In this document: positions 1 to 9,339 of the stretch, piece by piece | How positions within the stretch are numbered: position 1 is the stretch's first letter | Layout of the letters: each line of letters opens with the position of its first letter | From: Bryobacterales bacterium | GTDB taxonomy: Bacteria; Acidobacteriota; Terriglobia; Bryobacterales; Bryobacteraceae | DNA length: 63,745 nucleotides | Direction: 5' to 3' | Assembly: GCA_025463005.1 (NCBI GenBank) | Contig: JAOAPR010000106.1 | Span: 1 to 63,745, forward strand | Program-made: the position numbers and the translations under genes | Notes under the pieces: generated by a model | Databases searched by the model: none | What the model saw: the letters and a program-made list of their open reading frames with translations, nothing else | What the model was told of the DNA's origin: nothing

Positions 1-144
1 GCACGTGGGCCATTGAGGCATTTACGACGGACCAATGGGTGACCGTGCAACATACGCCACATCGTTACCCTTTTAGCGCAAGAGAAGTGACCGCCCCCTG
101 GGCAGGTGGATGAAACTTGGCGGATAAGACTGAGGAGAAGACCT

Positions 145-828
145 ATGAAACTAGCTAGTGTACTTACGATAGCGACGACCGCGGGTGCTCTACTGTTCGC
201 AGCCGATCAGGCTGTAGACAAGCGCATTCAAGATGCCACAGACACGTTTCGGGAGATCATGGACACCCCCGATAAGGGAATCCCGAAAGCCCTTCTCGAC
301 AAGGCGCGTTGTGTGTTGATCATACCCGGCATGAAAAAGGCCGCGGTCCTCGTCGGGGGAGCCTACGGCCGCGGATTCGCCACCTGCAGGAGAAACGAAG
401 GACCTTGGGGAGCGCCCGCGGCTATTCGTCTGGTCGGTGGAAGTTTTGGCCTTCAATTGGGGATCGAGTCCACGGACGTGATCATGCTGGTGATGAACGA
501 ATCTGGCTTCAAGAAGCTTTTGTCGGACAAGTTCACCATCGGTGCCGACGCCTCAGCTGCGGCTGGGCCGGTCGGCCGGTATACCGCTGCTGAAACCGAT
601 GCCTTGATGAAGGCGGAGATTCTCACGTGGTCCCGCGCTCGCGGCGTGTTCGCCGGAGTTTCCCTGAACGGTACTGTGGTGGAAAGTGACAAGAGCGAGA
701 ACGAAAAGCTCTATGGGAAGCCCCTAAGCAGTAAAGAGATCATCGAGGAGAAAACGGCGATCCCGCCGGCGGCCCGTCCGCTGATCTCGGTCCTGGACAA
801 GTACGCTCCGGCAGTCCGTAAGGGGTAG
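145..828 (+). CDS. SYLF-domain (Ysc84-type) lipid-binding exported protein
   Basis: A 227-residue protein with a short hydrophobic leader ending near LLFAA, then a SYLF/Ysc84 domain: an N-terminal helical stretch (DATDTFREIM), the glycine-rich GGAYGRG segment, the GGSFGLQLGIESTDVIMLVM core and a GADASAAAGPVG loop. SYLF domains bind phosphoinositide lipids in eukaryotes; the bacterial role is mostly unknown, and an envelope-associated lipid-binding role is inferred. The start at 145 is chosen over an upstream ATG at 106 because GAGGAGAAG lies just before it and the leader then begins cleanly. It is followed after 3 bases by a reductase gene, so the two are probably cotranscribed. Confidence 0.85.
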   Translation: MKLASVLTIATTAGALLFAADQAVDKRIQDATDTFREIMDTPDKGIPKALLDKARCVLIIPGMKKAAVLVGGAYGRGFATCRRNEGPWGAPAAIRLVGGSFGLQLGIESTDVIMLVMNESGFKKLLSDKFTIGADASAAAGPVGRYTAAETDALMKAEILTWSRARGVFAGVSLNGTVVESDKSENEKLYGKPLSSKEIIEEKTAIPPAARPLISVLDKYAPAVRKG

Positions 829-831
829 CAG

Positions 832-1842
832 ATGGCGGTCAAAGAAAAGAGAAAAACAGAAACGGTTCATGAAAAAGGTGCGAGCATCCCTGAAAAGATG
901 CGTGCCGCCGCGATCGACCGGTTTGGCGGACCGGAGGTGCTAACCATCCATACTCTGCCGGTGCCCGAGCTCGATACCGGCGAGGTGCTGATCGCGATCG
1001 ATACCGCAGGAGTTGGCGTATGGGATGCCGAAATGCGGGCAGGCTGGGTGCCGGACGGGCATCCAAAATTCCCGCTGGTCCTGGGAACGGACGGCTCGGG
1101 CACAGTCGTCGCCATGGGCTCGCATATTCGCCGGTTCAAGATCGGCGACAGCGTGTACTCGTACAGTTTCTACAACCCTAAGGGCGGTTTTTACGCGGAA
1201 TATGTGGCGGTGGAAGCGGAAAAAGTCGCTCCTGTTCCGCGCGGGCTCGAGTTGCGTGAAGCCGGCGCCATTCCGACTACCGGCCTCACCGCGATCCAGG
1301 GCATTGATGACGCGCTCAAGCTGAAAAGGGAAGAAACGGTCATTATCCACGGAGGTTCCGGCGGTGTGGGAACGCTTGCGATTCAATTCGCCAAGCTTCG
1401 AGAGGCGCGAGTTCTTGCAACAGCATCGGGGGCCGACGGCGTCGAGCTGGTTCGCAGCCTCGGCGCGGATGCGGCTGTCGACGGACGCGACGACGATATC
1501 GAAGCAGCGGCACGCTCCTTCGCACCCGAAGGCGTTGATGCCGTACTTGCCCTGGTCGGCGGCGAAGCGCTCGACCGTTGTGTCGCGACGATTCGGTCCG
1601 GAGGCCGGCTGGCCTATCCCAACGGAGTGGACCCCGAGCCGAAGAAACGCCCGGGAATCCGCGTGATTGCCTACGACGCGATCGCAAATGTTCGCGAGTT
1701 CGAGCATCTTGGCATGGCCATTGAGGCGGCAAAGCTGCGGGTTCCGATCGCAGCGACGTTCTCTCTAGGCGATGCGGCGCGGGCACACGAGCGCCTCGCG
1801 CAGGGGCACGTCCTGGGGAAAATTGTGCTTCGAACCGGCTAA
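832..1842 (+). CDS. Medium-chain dehydrogenase/reductase, NADPH:quinone reductase-like
   Basis: A 336-residue zinc-free MDR-family oxidoreductase. The N-terminal GroES-like half begins after a charged extension (KMRAAAIDRFGGPEVL is the usual family start) and contains LGTDGSGTV. The C-terminal Rossmann half has the nucleotide-binding motif HGGSGGVGTLAIQFAK. No structural-zinc cysteine cluster is seen, which fits quinone oxidoreductase/zeta-crystallin relatives. The substrate cannot be read from sequence. AAGGGG about 6 bases before the ATG at 832 supports this start, although a second methionine at residue 23 matches the usual family N-terminus. Confidence 0.9.
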   Translation: MAVKEKRKTETVHEKGASIPEKMRAAAIDRFGGPEVLTIHTLPVPELDTGEVLIAIDTAGVGVWDAEMRAGWVPDGHPKFPLVLGTDGSGTVVAMGSHIRRFKIGDSVYSYSFYNPKGGFYAEYVAVEAEKVAPVPRGLELREAGAIPTTGLTAIQGIDDALKLKREETVIIHGGSGGVGTLAIQFAKLREARVLATASGADGVELVRSLGADAAVDGRDDDIEAAARSFAPEGVDAVLALVGGEALDRCVATIRSGGRLAYPNGVDPEPKKRPGIRVIAYDAIANVREFEHLGMAIEAAKLRVPIAATFSLGDAARAHERLAQGHVLGKIVLRTG

Positions 1843-1846
1843 GCCG

Positions 1847-2506
1847 TCATCGAATTGCTGAACGCCGGCGTGCGCGGGTGCCGCCTTGGGAACCTTTCGA
1901 CGCGAGCTTTGTGGCCATACCTACCAGTCCCGCCACAGACCCGGCCTTCATCTTCCGCATGACGTTCGCGCGATGAAGCTTTACGGTGACCTCGCTAATC
2001 CCCAGCTCAGCAGCGATCTGCTTGTTCAGCCGGCCGTCACAGATCAAGTGCATCACCTGACGCTCCCGGCGCGTTAGCGAATCAAAGCGCTGGCGCAGCT
2101 CAATTTTCTCCAACCTCTCCCGGCGCGAAACTCGATCGCGACCCAGCGCCTGGTGGATCGCGTCGAGCAGATCCTCATCGCGGACGGGTTTGGTGAGAAG
2201 CTCCACCGCTCCGGCTTTCATTACCTGAACCGCCAGCGGAATGTCGCCATGACCGGTGATGAAAATGATCGGAAGATCAACGCCCATCTCCGTTAGCCTG
2301 CGTTGCAGATCGATTCCGCTCAATCCTGGCAGGCGGATGTCGAGCACCAGACACCCGGGAGTATCTCGAAAGTCGGTCTCCAGGAACTCGTCCGCCGACC
2401 CGAATGTAGCGACTTGGAAACCCACGGACCGGATCAGGCTACTCAACGCATCTCTGGTCGCCGGATCGTCGTCCACAACATATACGATCGTCCGTTCTTC
2501 TGTCAT
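1847..2506 (-). CDS. FixJ-like response regulator (REC + LuxR HTH)
   Basis: A 219-residue transcriptional regulator. The receiver domain (about 5-125) has the acidic pocket VDDDP, the phosphoacceptor Asp56 in VLDIRLPG and the conserved Lys in TKPV. The C-terminal LuxR/GerE helix-turn-helix (SLTRRERQVMHLI, then AAELGISEVTVKLHR) is typical of FixJ/TodT/StyR regulators. It overlaps the upstream histidine kinase by 4 bases, so it is almost certainly that kinase's partner. A basic tail (TRARRRSAIR) follows the HTH. Target genes are not evident. The 3' end faces the reductase gene, with only 4 bases between the stops. Confidence 0.93.
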   Translation of the reverse strand: MTEERTIVYVVDDDPATRDALSSLIRSVGFQVATFGSADEFLETDFRDTPGCLVLDIRLPGLSGIDLQRRLTEMGVDLPIIFITGHGDIPLAVQVMKAGAVELLTKPVRDEDLLDAIHQALGRDRVSRRERLEKIELRQRFDSLTRRERQVMHLICDGRLNKQIAAELGISEVTVKLHRANVMRKMKAGSVAGLVGMATKLASKGSQGGTRARRRSAIR

Positions 2507-4299
2507 TTCACGCGACGATCCTCCGCAGCCCGAAGGGAGAATAGGAAAGTTGCGCCAGGGCCGTCATTCGGTACGGCGGACAACCTTCCGCCATGAGCCT
2601 CGATGATCGAACGGCTGATCGATAACCCCATCCCCAAGCCATTAGATTTGCTGGTTACGAAAGGTTTGAAGATTTGCTCGGTGCGGCCGTGATCAAGGCC
2701 CACGCCGGAGTCGCGCACTTGAATGACAATCTGGTCCTTGCCATGATTCTGCGACGCTACGATAAGTTCCCGGGGCCCGTCGATCCTCATGGCCATGGAT
2801 TCGATGGCGTTCATGAACAGGTTTACCATCACCTGCTGCAACTGAACCAGATCTCCTTGCGCCTGACGGAGATCGGCTACCAGTTCCGTCTTCAGCACGA
2901 CCTTGTTCTGAAACAGAGGGTGCCTGAGCAGCGTCAGAACGTCCACGATGGCTTGATTCATGTCCAGCGGGATCATCCGCGGCGGACTCTTCCTCGCCAG
3001 GGAACGAATTCGGCCGATCACTTCGCTGGCGTGCGTGGCCTCCTGGATCATGCGCTTCACCGCCGCTCGAGCCTCGTCCAGGTTCGGCTTGGCTTTGTAT
3101 AGCCACCGCAGACATGCGTGGCCATCGGTCACCACGGCGCCGAGCGGCTGGTTGACTTCATGCGCAATAGAAGCGCTCAGTTCTCCCAAAGTCGTCAGTC
3201 GCGTTACGTGAGCCAACTCCGCCTGAGCATTTTGCAGGGCTTCTTCGGCTTGTCTCCGCCTCTCTTCCGCGCGCTTGCGCTCGGTGATGTCCTGAGCGAC
3301 CGCGACTGCCAATCGAGGCGTACCTGCGCCGGTTGAAATAAGAGAAACATAGACGCTGACCCAGATGAAGCCGCCATCCTTGCGGCGATAACGCTTCTCC
3401 ACCTGAAAGTACTGCCGTTTCCTGCTGAGCAGGTCCGAGCACGCGCTGACGTTCTCATCGCGATCTTCTTCATAGGTGATGTCAATGAAGGACAACGAAC
3501 GGAGCTCGTCCTCGGTGTAACCCAACATTTGCTGGAAGGCGGCATTCACGGCCTGGAACTGGCCACGAAGGTCGGTCACGGCGATACCAGCGGCCGAGTT
3601 TTCAAAGACCGCCCGCCATCGCGCCTCCGACTCGCGCAGCGCCTCCAGGCTCCGTTCCAGAGATTGTCGGCCGGCGGCGAGTTGCTCAGTCAGTTCCGTT
3701 AGATTCGTTACCGGCCTGTGGAACGCTTGCTCTGCCGTCGTCGCCCCCGTCGAACGCGAGCCCAGGTCACGAAGCAGCACGATGCGGCGCTCGCTAATAA
3801 TCTTTTCCGTAATTTCGTCGACCGTCGCCGCAACGCCGCCGATTCGGTTCGGCGCGGTCTCGTCCATCACCGGCCTATACCCAATCCTCCAGCGAGCCTC
3901 TTCCGCAAACCAGGGGCGCTGGACTTCCAGAAACATGTCTTCCGTCCATGTCGCCGCTCCGCTACGGAACGCATTTTCAATCGGCGGCCCGATAAAGTGC
4001 CAGTTCTCCGCCCAACACTCACCGGCAGGTTGACCCATCGATTTTGGATGCTTTGCTCCGAGGTAAGGCAGGAAGGCATCATTATAGAGTTGACAAAAGC
4101 TTGGCCCCCACCATAAGAGCATCGGAACACGATTGGCGAGAAGGTAGCTCACCATTGTTCGAAGGGTGGGCGACCACCATTCGACGGCGCCAATCGGTGT
4201 CTGCGACCATGCGATGGAGCGCATGAGCGCCCCCATCTCGCCCCCGCCGGCAAGACAGTCGGGAGAAGTTGCTCGGCCTGCAGCGGTCTGAGTTGTCAC
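2503..4299 (-). CDS. PAS-domain sensor histidine kinase, FixL-like
   Basis: A 598-residue soluble kinase with no membrane segment. An N-terminal PAS-like sensor (about 20-170, LLWWGPSFCQLYNDAF) is followed by a linker coiled coil, a PAS/PAC domain (about 222-345, ENSAAGIAVTDLRGQFQAVN) and a second coiled coil. The transmitter has the H-box LGELSASIAHEVNQPLGAV and an HATPase domain with N-box NLFMNAIESM, G1 DSGVGLD and G2 GLGMGLSIS. The HEVNQPL form of the H-box is typical of FixL/TodS-like kinases that pair with FixJ-type regulators, and the gene overlaps one by 4 bases. The ligand of the PAS domains is unknown; I did not identify a heme-binding signature. Confidence 0.92.
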   Translation of the reverse strand: MTTQTAAGRATSPDCLAGGGEMGALMRSIAWSQTPIGAVEWWSPTLRTMVSYLLANRVPMLLWWGPSFCQLYNDAFLPYLGAKHPKSMGQPAGECWAENWHFIGPPIENAFRSGAATWTEDMFLEVQRPWFAEEARWRIGYRPVMDETAPNRIGGVAATVDEITEKIISERRIVLLRDLGSRSTGATTAEQAFHRPVTNLTELTEQLAAGRQSLERSLEALRESEARWRAVFENSAAGIAVTDLRGQFQAVNAAFQQMLGYTEDELRSLSFIDITYEEDRDENVSACSDLLSRKRQYFQVEKRYRRKDGGFIWVSVYVSLISTGAGTPRLAVAVAQDITERKRAEERRRQAEEALQNAQAELAHVTRLTTLGELSASIAHEVNQPLGAVVTDGHACLRWLYKAKPNLDEARAAVKRMIQEATHASEVIGRIRSLARKSPPRMIPLDMNQAIVDVLTLLRHPLFQNKVVLKTELVADLRQAQGDLVQLQQVMVNLFMNAIESMAMRIDGPRELIVASQNHGKDQIVIQVRDSGVGLDHGRTEQIFKPFVTSKSNGLGMGLSISRSIIEAHGGRLSAVPNDGPGATFLFSLRAAEDRRVK

Positions 4300-4633
4300 G
4301 ATATGCTCCTTCGCGCTACTAGCTTTCGAACTTGAATAGTTGTGCTTCTACTAAGGAGCACTTCAGTTGCGGACGCAGTGGTCGATTCACCCGCCCGCCA
4401 GGAAGCAGGTCTGTTCCCGAATCGCAAAAGGAGCGTTCGGTAAAGCCTCAGGGTTGCGAAAACACGGCGGTGATTACATTCATATACTGTCCTTTGAAAA
4501 TAGCCCCGACCATTACCCACCGGTTCCTCTTGGCGCTCTGCACAAACGCTTTAGAAGAACGGAGTCCAGATTAGCCAAAGTTCCGTAGGCTTGCTAGCTC
4601 GTAAAAATACGCACTAGGGGTTTTACTAGCGGT
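4300..4633. other. Intergenic region between two two-component operons; no gene seen
   Basis: This 334-base gap holds the promoter region of the FixL/FixJ-like operon on the minus strand and the 3' end of the NarL-like regulator. Short open frames here lack start signals and protein-like composition. A CACTAGGGGTTTTAC stretch near 4608 resembles ACTAG-containing stretches in three other gaps of the window, near 18745, 23205 and 61545. No convincing terminator was found. Confidence 0.5.
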
Positions 4634-5275
4634 TTACGGGGAAACCATGCGGTGCTTGATGGCGTATTGGACCAGTTCAGCCACTGTATGCAGACCGAGA
4701 GATTCCATGGCGCGGTATCTATGGAATTCCACCGTTCTTGGGGATATCTGTAAAATTTCCGCGATTTCCTTGGTCGTCCGTCCCTCGGCGACCATTTGCA
4801 GCACTTCTCTCCGGCGGGGCGACAAGGTGCGCAGCGCATCAGGCGAACGCTGGTCGCGTCTGATTTGGGCCTCCAATGTGCCTTTATCGATGGCGGGAGT
4901 GACGAATGTACCACCTCGAAGCGCTTCTCGAATCGCCGTCACGATCTCGATCCCCGCCGAACTCTTCAAAACGTAGGCCGATCCGCCTGCCTGGAGGGCT
5001 TCCGATGCATACACCACATCCGGATGCATGCTGAGGAAAACGATCTTGGTTCGTTGGTTGGTGGCCCGAATTTGACGCGCGGCATCGATTCCGTTGAGGT
5101 GCGGCATCGAAACGTCGACCACGACCACGTCCGGTTTAAGCTTTTCTGTGGCCTTTACCAGCGCAAGCCCATCGGCTACCATGCCCACCACATCGAAGGC
5201 AGGTTCCAGAACGCGACGCAACCCTTCGACCACGATCGCGTGATCATCGGCCAGCAATACCGTCGTGCGTTTCAT
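4634..5275 (-). CDS. NarL-family response regulator (REC + LuxR HTH)
   Basis: A 213-residue regulator with a receiver domain (LLADDH acidic pocket, phosphoacceptor Asp54 in VVVDVSMPHLNG, and Lys in VLKSSAG) and a C-terminal LuxR HTH (LSPRRREVLQMVAEGRTTKE, then ILQISPRTVEFHR). The start at 5275 is preferred over a longer frame because ATGA overlaps the stop of the upstream kinase and the domain begins immediately. Its cognate sensor is presumably the upstream HisKA_3 kinase, giving a NarX/NarL-type pair. Confidence 0.93.
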   Translation of the reverse strand: MKRTTVLLADDHAIVVEGLRRVLEPAFDVVGMVADGLALVKATEKLKPDVVVVDVSMPHLNGIDAARQIRATNQRTKIVFLSMHPDVVYASEALQAGGSAYVLKSSAGIEIVTAIREALRGGTFVTPAIDKGTLEAQIRRDQRSPDALRTLSPRRREVLQMVAEGRTTKEIAEILQISPRTVEFHRYRAMESLGLHTVAELVQYAIKHRMVSP

Positions 5276-7776
5276 GATTCCTCGAGATGCAAGGGAACGC
5301 AAACTCTTACGAGCGTCCCCTTTCCCGGTTGCGATCGGATCGAAAACGTGCCGTTGACCAGCCGCACGCGTTCTTCCATGCTGATCAATCCCAATCCTCC
5401 TTTGCCTTGGATGCTATCGAGATCAAATCCTTCGCCGGCATCGGCTATCTCCATCGCGATCTCATCATGACTGCGATTCAAAGCCACGCGAACTTCCGTG
5501 GCTTCGGCGTGCTTGTTGATGTTTCGCAGACATTCCTGCGCAATCCGGTACAGGCACAACGAAATATCGTCAGGTACAGTCCGCGGAATGTTGTTGGGAG
5601 CGAATTCGGTGGGGATACCATACTGCTCGGAGAACGCGGCACATTGGTTCCTGAGCGCGGCCGCCAGCCCAAGATCGTCCAGGATCGCGGGGTGAAGGTG
5701 ATGGGAGATGCGATGAATGTCCTTCGCCAAAGTACCAATTTGCGAAGTAAAATCCAGAAGGCGGCCGCCCAGTTCCTGGGAAGATTCTTCGGTCCGGTGG
5801 GCGAGCGCCGCCATGTCCATCGCCAGCACCGCCAGTTTTTGGCTGAAACCATCGTGCAGCTCACGTGCCAGGTATTTGCTTTCCCTCTCCTGGACTTCGA
5901 TCAGTGTGGCCGTCAACGCCTGTAATTCCTGCTGGTACCGAAGCACGGCGGCTTCGCTCTGCTTACGCTCGATCAACTCCGCGGCATGCAACGCGTAAAG
6001 ATCGGTCAACCGCAAGTCGCGCTCCGATGGGCGATGAGGTTGACGGAAGTAAGTGGATATCATGCCGACAGGATCACCGCCACGGCTGAATAACGGCGTC
6101 GACTGCACAGCGCGATAGCCGGCGGAGGTTGCGATGTGGCGGTGTGGCGCAAACCCGGCATCGATCTGAACATCCTCTATGACTACCCGCGCTCGCTGAT
6201 GAAGCGCGCGGCCACAAGCGGGTGAAGTGTCGTGCACGGTCGCGAAATGGTCGAGAAAAACTTGTTGAAAGCCGTGCTGTGCAACGATTTCTAAAGCGCC
6301 AATTGCCGGGTTGTAGAGCTGAACTGTGCCCATATCCGCCCCCTGCAGGGCCATGGTGGCATTGAGAACCTCTTCCAGGAGCGGCTTGAGGTCGGTGCTT
6401 GACAGCAACCGTGTACTGAATTCGTGAAGCCGGGTCATCGCCGCCAGTTCGGCAGCCAATGCATCCTTCAAGGCTCCGGATTCTATCTCCGCGCGCTTGC
6501 GATCGGTCACGTCCATGGTGGCGCCCACAAATTCAATGAGCTCCCCGGAGTCACTCACTACCGGATGGCCGATCGTGTGAAGGTACCTTATGGAACCGTC
6601 CTGGAGTAAGATTCGATGCTCGGCCTCGAAGCTTGTCTTTTCAGACATGGCCTTTTCGAAAACGTGTCCTACCAGGGCGTTGTCCTCCGGATGAACGAAC
6701 ATTGAAATCGTGTCCATGGTGGGATGGAAGCCCTCCGGATCAAGGCCAAAAATCCGGAAGTTTTCCAGCGACCAGAAGATTTTTCCGGAGGCAACATTCC
6801 AGGCCCAGCTACCCACGTGACTGATTCTTTGCGCATCGGCCAAATTAGCTTCGCTACGTCGCAGTTCCTCTTGCGCCCGCTGGCGCTCGGCGATCTCCTG
6901 TCTCAGCTCGACGTTGGCTGCTGTAACTTCTCTCGTCCGCTCGGCGACGCGCGACTCTAATTCAGCGCGTGCCCTCTCCAGTCCCTCCTGAGTCTCTTTG
7001 CGCGCCGTGATGTCTTGCAATAACGCCACAAAGGATTCGACGGTGCCGTCCTCGCGACGCACGCCCTTCACGGATACAGTGGCGTAAAGTACCTGGCCGT
7101 CTTTGCAGACAAACCGTTTGTCCATGGAATAGGCGTCGCACTGTCCCGCCACCACACGCTCGAAGTTAGCGAGGTTTGCAGCCAGGTCGTCAGGATGGGT
7201 CAACTCCGCCCATGTCATTCCCAGCAGTTCGCTTCGCTCGTATCCCAACATCCTGCAGAGCTCGTCGTTGACCTCAATGCAGCACTTTTGGGGCGACGTG
7301 ATCGCTACCCCGATCAATCCCAGTTCTAAGTAACCCCGGAACCGTTCCTCACTGGCCCGTAAGGCCTCCTCCGCCTGCTTACGGGCGGTAATGTCGACCG
7401 TTGCGGTGACCACCTGGCAGACGTCGCCCTGTTCATTTCGAGAAAACGGCTTGCTGCGGCTCTCCAACCAAAGCCATCGGCCGTCGCGGTGGCGTACCCG
7501 ATATTCCATTTCGAATATCTCGTCGTCCGCCAACGCCCTCAATCGAGCCAGATTGTCTCTATAGCGGGAAATGTCATCAGGGTGCCACAGTGTGGAGAAG
7601 CGGTCCCCCATCTGCGCGATCTCGTGGCCGGTGTAACCCAGGAGATTCACGACATCAGAACTGATATAGACGTCGCGCTCGGCCACAAGGTCGAAGACGT
7701 TAATCACCACCGGCACGAGCGCGGCTATTTGCTCGACCAGATGCTGCTTATCCGCAAACCTCGAATACTCAGGCAC
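5272..7776 (-). CDS. Multi-PAS/GAF NarX-type sensor histidine kinase
   Basis: An 834-residue kinase starting at GTG. From the N-terminus it has a PAS/PAC domain (about 15-140), a second PAS/PAC (about 150-270), a coiled coil (ARAELESRVAERTREV), a third PAS (about 305-430), a GAF domain (about 450-600, ADMGTVQLYNPA), then a HisKA_3 dimerisation domain with the phosphoacceptor His in YLARELHDGFSQKLA and an HATPase domain (RIAQECLRNINKHAEA, GLGLISMEERV). HisKA_3 kinases pair with NarL-type regulators, and the regulator overlaps this stop by 4 bases. No transmembrane segment is visible, so sensing is probably cytoplasmic. The signal is unknown. Confidence 0.93.
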   Translation of the reverse strand: MPEYSRFADKQHLVEQIAALVPVVINVFDLVAERDVYISSDVVNLLGYTGHEIAQMGDRFSTLWHPDDISRYRDNLARLRALADDEIFEMEYRVRHRDGRWLWLESRSKPFSRNEQGDVCQVVTATVDITARKQAEEALRASEERFRGYLELGLIGVAITSPQKCCIEVNDELCRMLGYERSELLGMTWAELTHPDDLAANLANFERVVAGQCDAYSMDKRFVCKDGQVLYATVSVKGVRREDGTVESFVALLQDITARKETQEGLERARAELESRVAERTREVTAANVELRQEIAERQRAQEELRRSEANLADAQRISHVGSWAWNVASGKIFWSLENFRIFGLDPEGFHPTMDTISMFVHPEDNALVGHVFEKAMSEKTSFEAEHRILLQDGSIRYLHTIGHPVVSDSGELIEFVGATMDVTDRKRAEIESGALKDALAAELAAMTRLHEFSTRLLSSTDLKPLLEEVLNATMALQGADMGTVQLYNPAIGALEIVAQHGFQQVFLDHFATVHDTSPACGRALHQRARVVIEDVQIDAGFAPHRHIATSAGYRAVQSTPLFSRGGDPVGMISTYFRQPHRPSERDLRLTDLYALHAAELIERKQSEAAVLRYQQELQALTATLIEVQERESKYLARELHDGFSQKLAVLAMDMAALAHRTEESSQELGGRLLDFTSQIGTLAKDIHRISHHLHPAILDDLGLAAALRNQCAAFSEQYGIPTEFAPNNIPRTVPDDISLCLYRIAQECLRNINKHAEATEVRVALNRSHDEIAMEIADAGEGFDLDSIQGKGGLGLISMEERVRLVNGTFSIRSQPGKGTLVRVCVPLHLEES

Positions 7777-7916
7777 AGTACACCCTGCCTTAGGAATTGA
7801 CCCGTTTGCTCCGTCTGCATAGGAGCAGTCTCCCGACTCGACCTAGCATACCGGACCGTGGGCTCGCTAACCAGGGTTCCCCAGCCTGATGCGCCCGCAT
7901 TGAGTGCGCGGCGGAA

Positions 7917-9000
7917 CTACTCTACTGCGACGGTCGTATCTGGCTGGGTGCTGTGGCCGCCGATCTGGAGGCGTATCGGCACTGCCGCGCCGATCAGAGA
8001 ACCGTCCGGAACGCAGACGTTGATCTGCTGGGTCCCGGAGTATATCCGGGTGCGAGCCCGGCGAAGGTCACCTCAGCGGGGAGGCCTCCGATCGTGGCGG
8101 TGACCCCCGCGGCAAGCCAGGAATCCCGTCGGGTCCGGGAGGATTTGCCGCGCCGAAGCCGGTCCCGTACGAAGCCGGTCCCGTACACAATAAGGAACGA
8201 TCCGCGTTTCGCGGGGGCGGCGGCTCCATTGTGGGTGTAGTCCTGGTTCAGGACACCGGCCTGCCCGGTTCCAGATTGGTTGGCAGTGAATAGCGCCGGC
8301 GACGCGTCTACGATCTCGATCGTGGTTCCCAGCAGAAGATCGCCACCGCTCGAAAATGCAACGACGCGCTCGCTTTGGGTTGGCGGAACCACAAAGTTCA
8401 GCGTGGGACCGCTGTACAGGATCTCCGCGCTCTGTCCATCGATCAGAACGCGCGCAAGGGTGCAGCGCTGGGAAGACCGCGGAAGAAAAGAGTGAGGATT
8501 GTGTTCGGACCGAATGGTCCATTCTTCCAGCTCGCGCTGTTGACGAGAGCTCCGATCCCAGTCACCAGCGGTAATTCGGCCGAATCGACGCCGCCGATGT
8601 CCACCGCATAAGAATTGTTGCGGCGGTCGAGGGACAAGTTCCAGAACCCTGGTGCTGTAATGCCCGGCGGCGCAGTGAAGTTTCCCGCGTCGTCGTACAC
8701 GAATGGATCAGTCAGGTACGGTCCCAGTGGAGTGTTCTCCGACTCCGTCAAGACCACTTGATAGCTTCCCGCCGGCAGAGGCGCGGTGATGAAGGCATCC
8801 CAACACCAGGTGGTCACGGGATCCGCGGCGACTTGATCGCACCTCCGTCGCGATTGGTGGCAAGCAAAAGGCCGGCAGAATCGAAAAGCGAGAGCGAGGG
8901 GTCAAATCCGCCCGGTTCAATTCGCGCCGGTGTCGAATTGACACCGCCCGCGTAGGACCAGGTTCGTATGAGGACGGTCGCCGGCTGGACTAGAGTAAAT
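7917..9000 (-). pseudogene. Decayed exported protein: DVUA0089-like domain followed by TIGR03437-type C-terminal domain
   Basis: Read on the minus strand in several frames, this gives a near-complete acidobacterial exported-protein C-terminus. It starts with FTLVQPATVLIRTWSYAGG and DPSLSLFDSAGLLLAT, shifts frame near 8830 into TTWCWDAFITAPLPAGSYQV, continues to LVNSASWKNGPFGPNTIL, shifts near 8450 into ARVLIDGQSAEILYSGPTL and FVVPPTQSERVV, then GSFLIVYGTGF. A 16-base tandem duplication, a further shift near 8105 and another near 8045 follow before the typical ending QQINVCVPDG and IRLQIGG, which stops at 7917. At least four frame disruptions make it non-functional. No full-length N-terminus was found. 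The fragments of 124-149 codons here are pieces of this gene, not separate genes. Confidence 0.85.
8155..8186. repeat. 16-base exact tandem duplication inside the pseudogene
   Basis: The 16-base unit GAAGCCGGTCCCGTAC occurs at 8155-8170 and again, with no gap, at 8171-8186. On the minus strand it doubles the codons around VYGTGF and shifts the frame by one. Removing one copy restores GTGFGAANPPGPDG, a sensible continuation, so the duplication is likely one of the inactivating mutations. Confidence 0.9.
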
Positions 9001-9254
9001 GTAAACTGCCTCCGCTGCAGATCGGCGGTGGAGTCGACCCAATTTACAGTGTTTCTGAATGGCGTCGCGATCCTAGGAGCTACCTATGGTTCGGGAGCCG
9101 GCACTCAGCAAAACAGCGGGCAGGTCATCATCGCAATCATCGCGGGGGATGTCATCGAAATTACACTTCCGCAGCGGCAGGTGGACTCCAGACGTTGGCC
9201 GGAGGCTCGCAAACAAACGCGAACGCTTCCGTCCTCATTGAGAAAGTGAATTGA
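8990..9254 (+). pseudogene. Fragment of a BclA-like C-terminal (collagen-associated) exported domain
   Basis: On the plus strand 9020-9160 reads AVESTQFTVFLNGVAILGA, TYGSGAGTQQNSG and IIAGDVIEI. After a frameshift near 9160 it continues as YTSAAAGGLQTLAGGSQTN and ANASVLIEKVN, ending at a TGA at 9252-9254. This pattern matches the C-terminal globular domain attached to collagen-like or exosporium BclA/BclB proteins. The upstream collagen-like part is missing and the fragment runs directly into the oppositely oriented TIGR03437-type pseudogene. It is broken by the frameshift and by 5' truncation. The family assignment is from memory of the motif. Confidence 0.7.
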
Positions 9255-9339
9255 GACTGAGGCGCACTATTCTCCAAGGGGTACGGGAAGAATCTCCCCT
9301 TAGAACGAACTTTACAGCCTCGAAAGACGTCTAAATTAC

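Noticed and set aside
4296-4520. Minus-strand frame of 74 codons in the gap before the FixL-like kinase
   Set aside because: No ribosome binding site, Arg/Ser-rich shadow-like composition, overlaps the kinase start.
7994-8817. Three separate small genes on the minus strand
   Set aside because: Their products are consecutive pieces of one exported protein in different frames, so they are annotated as one pseudogene.
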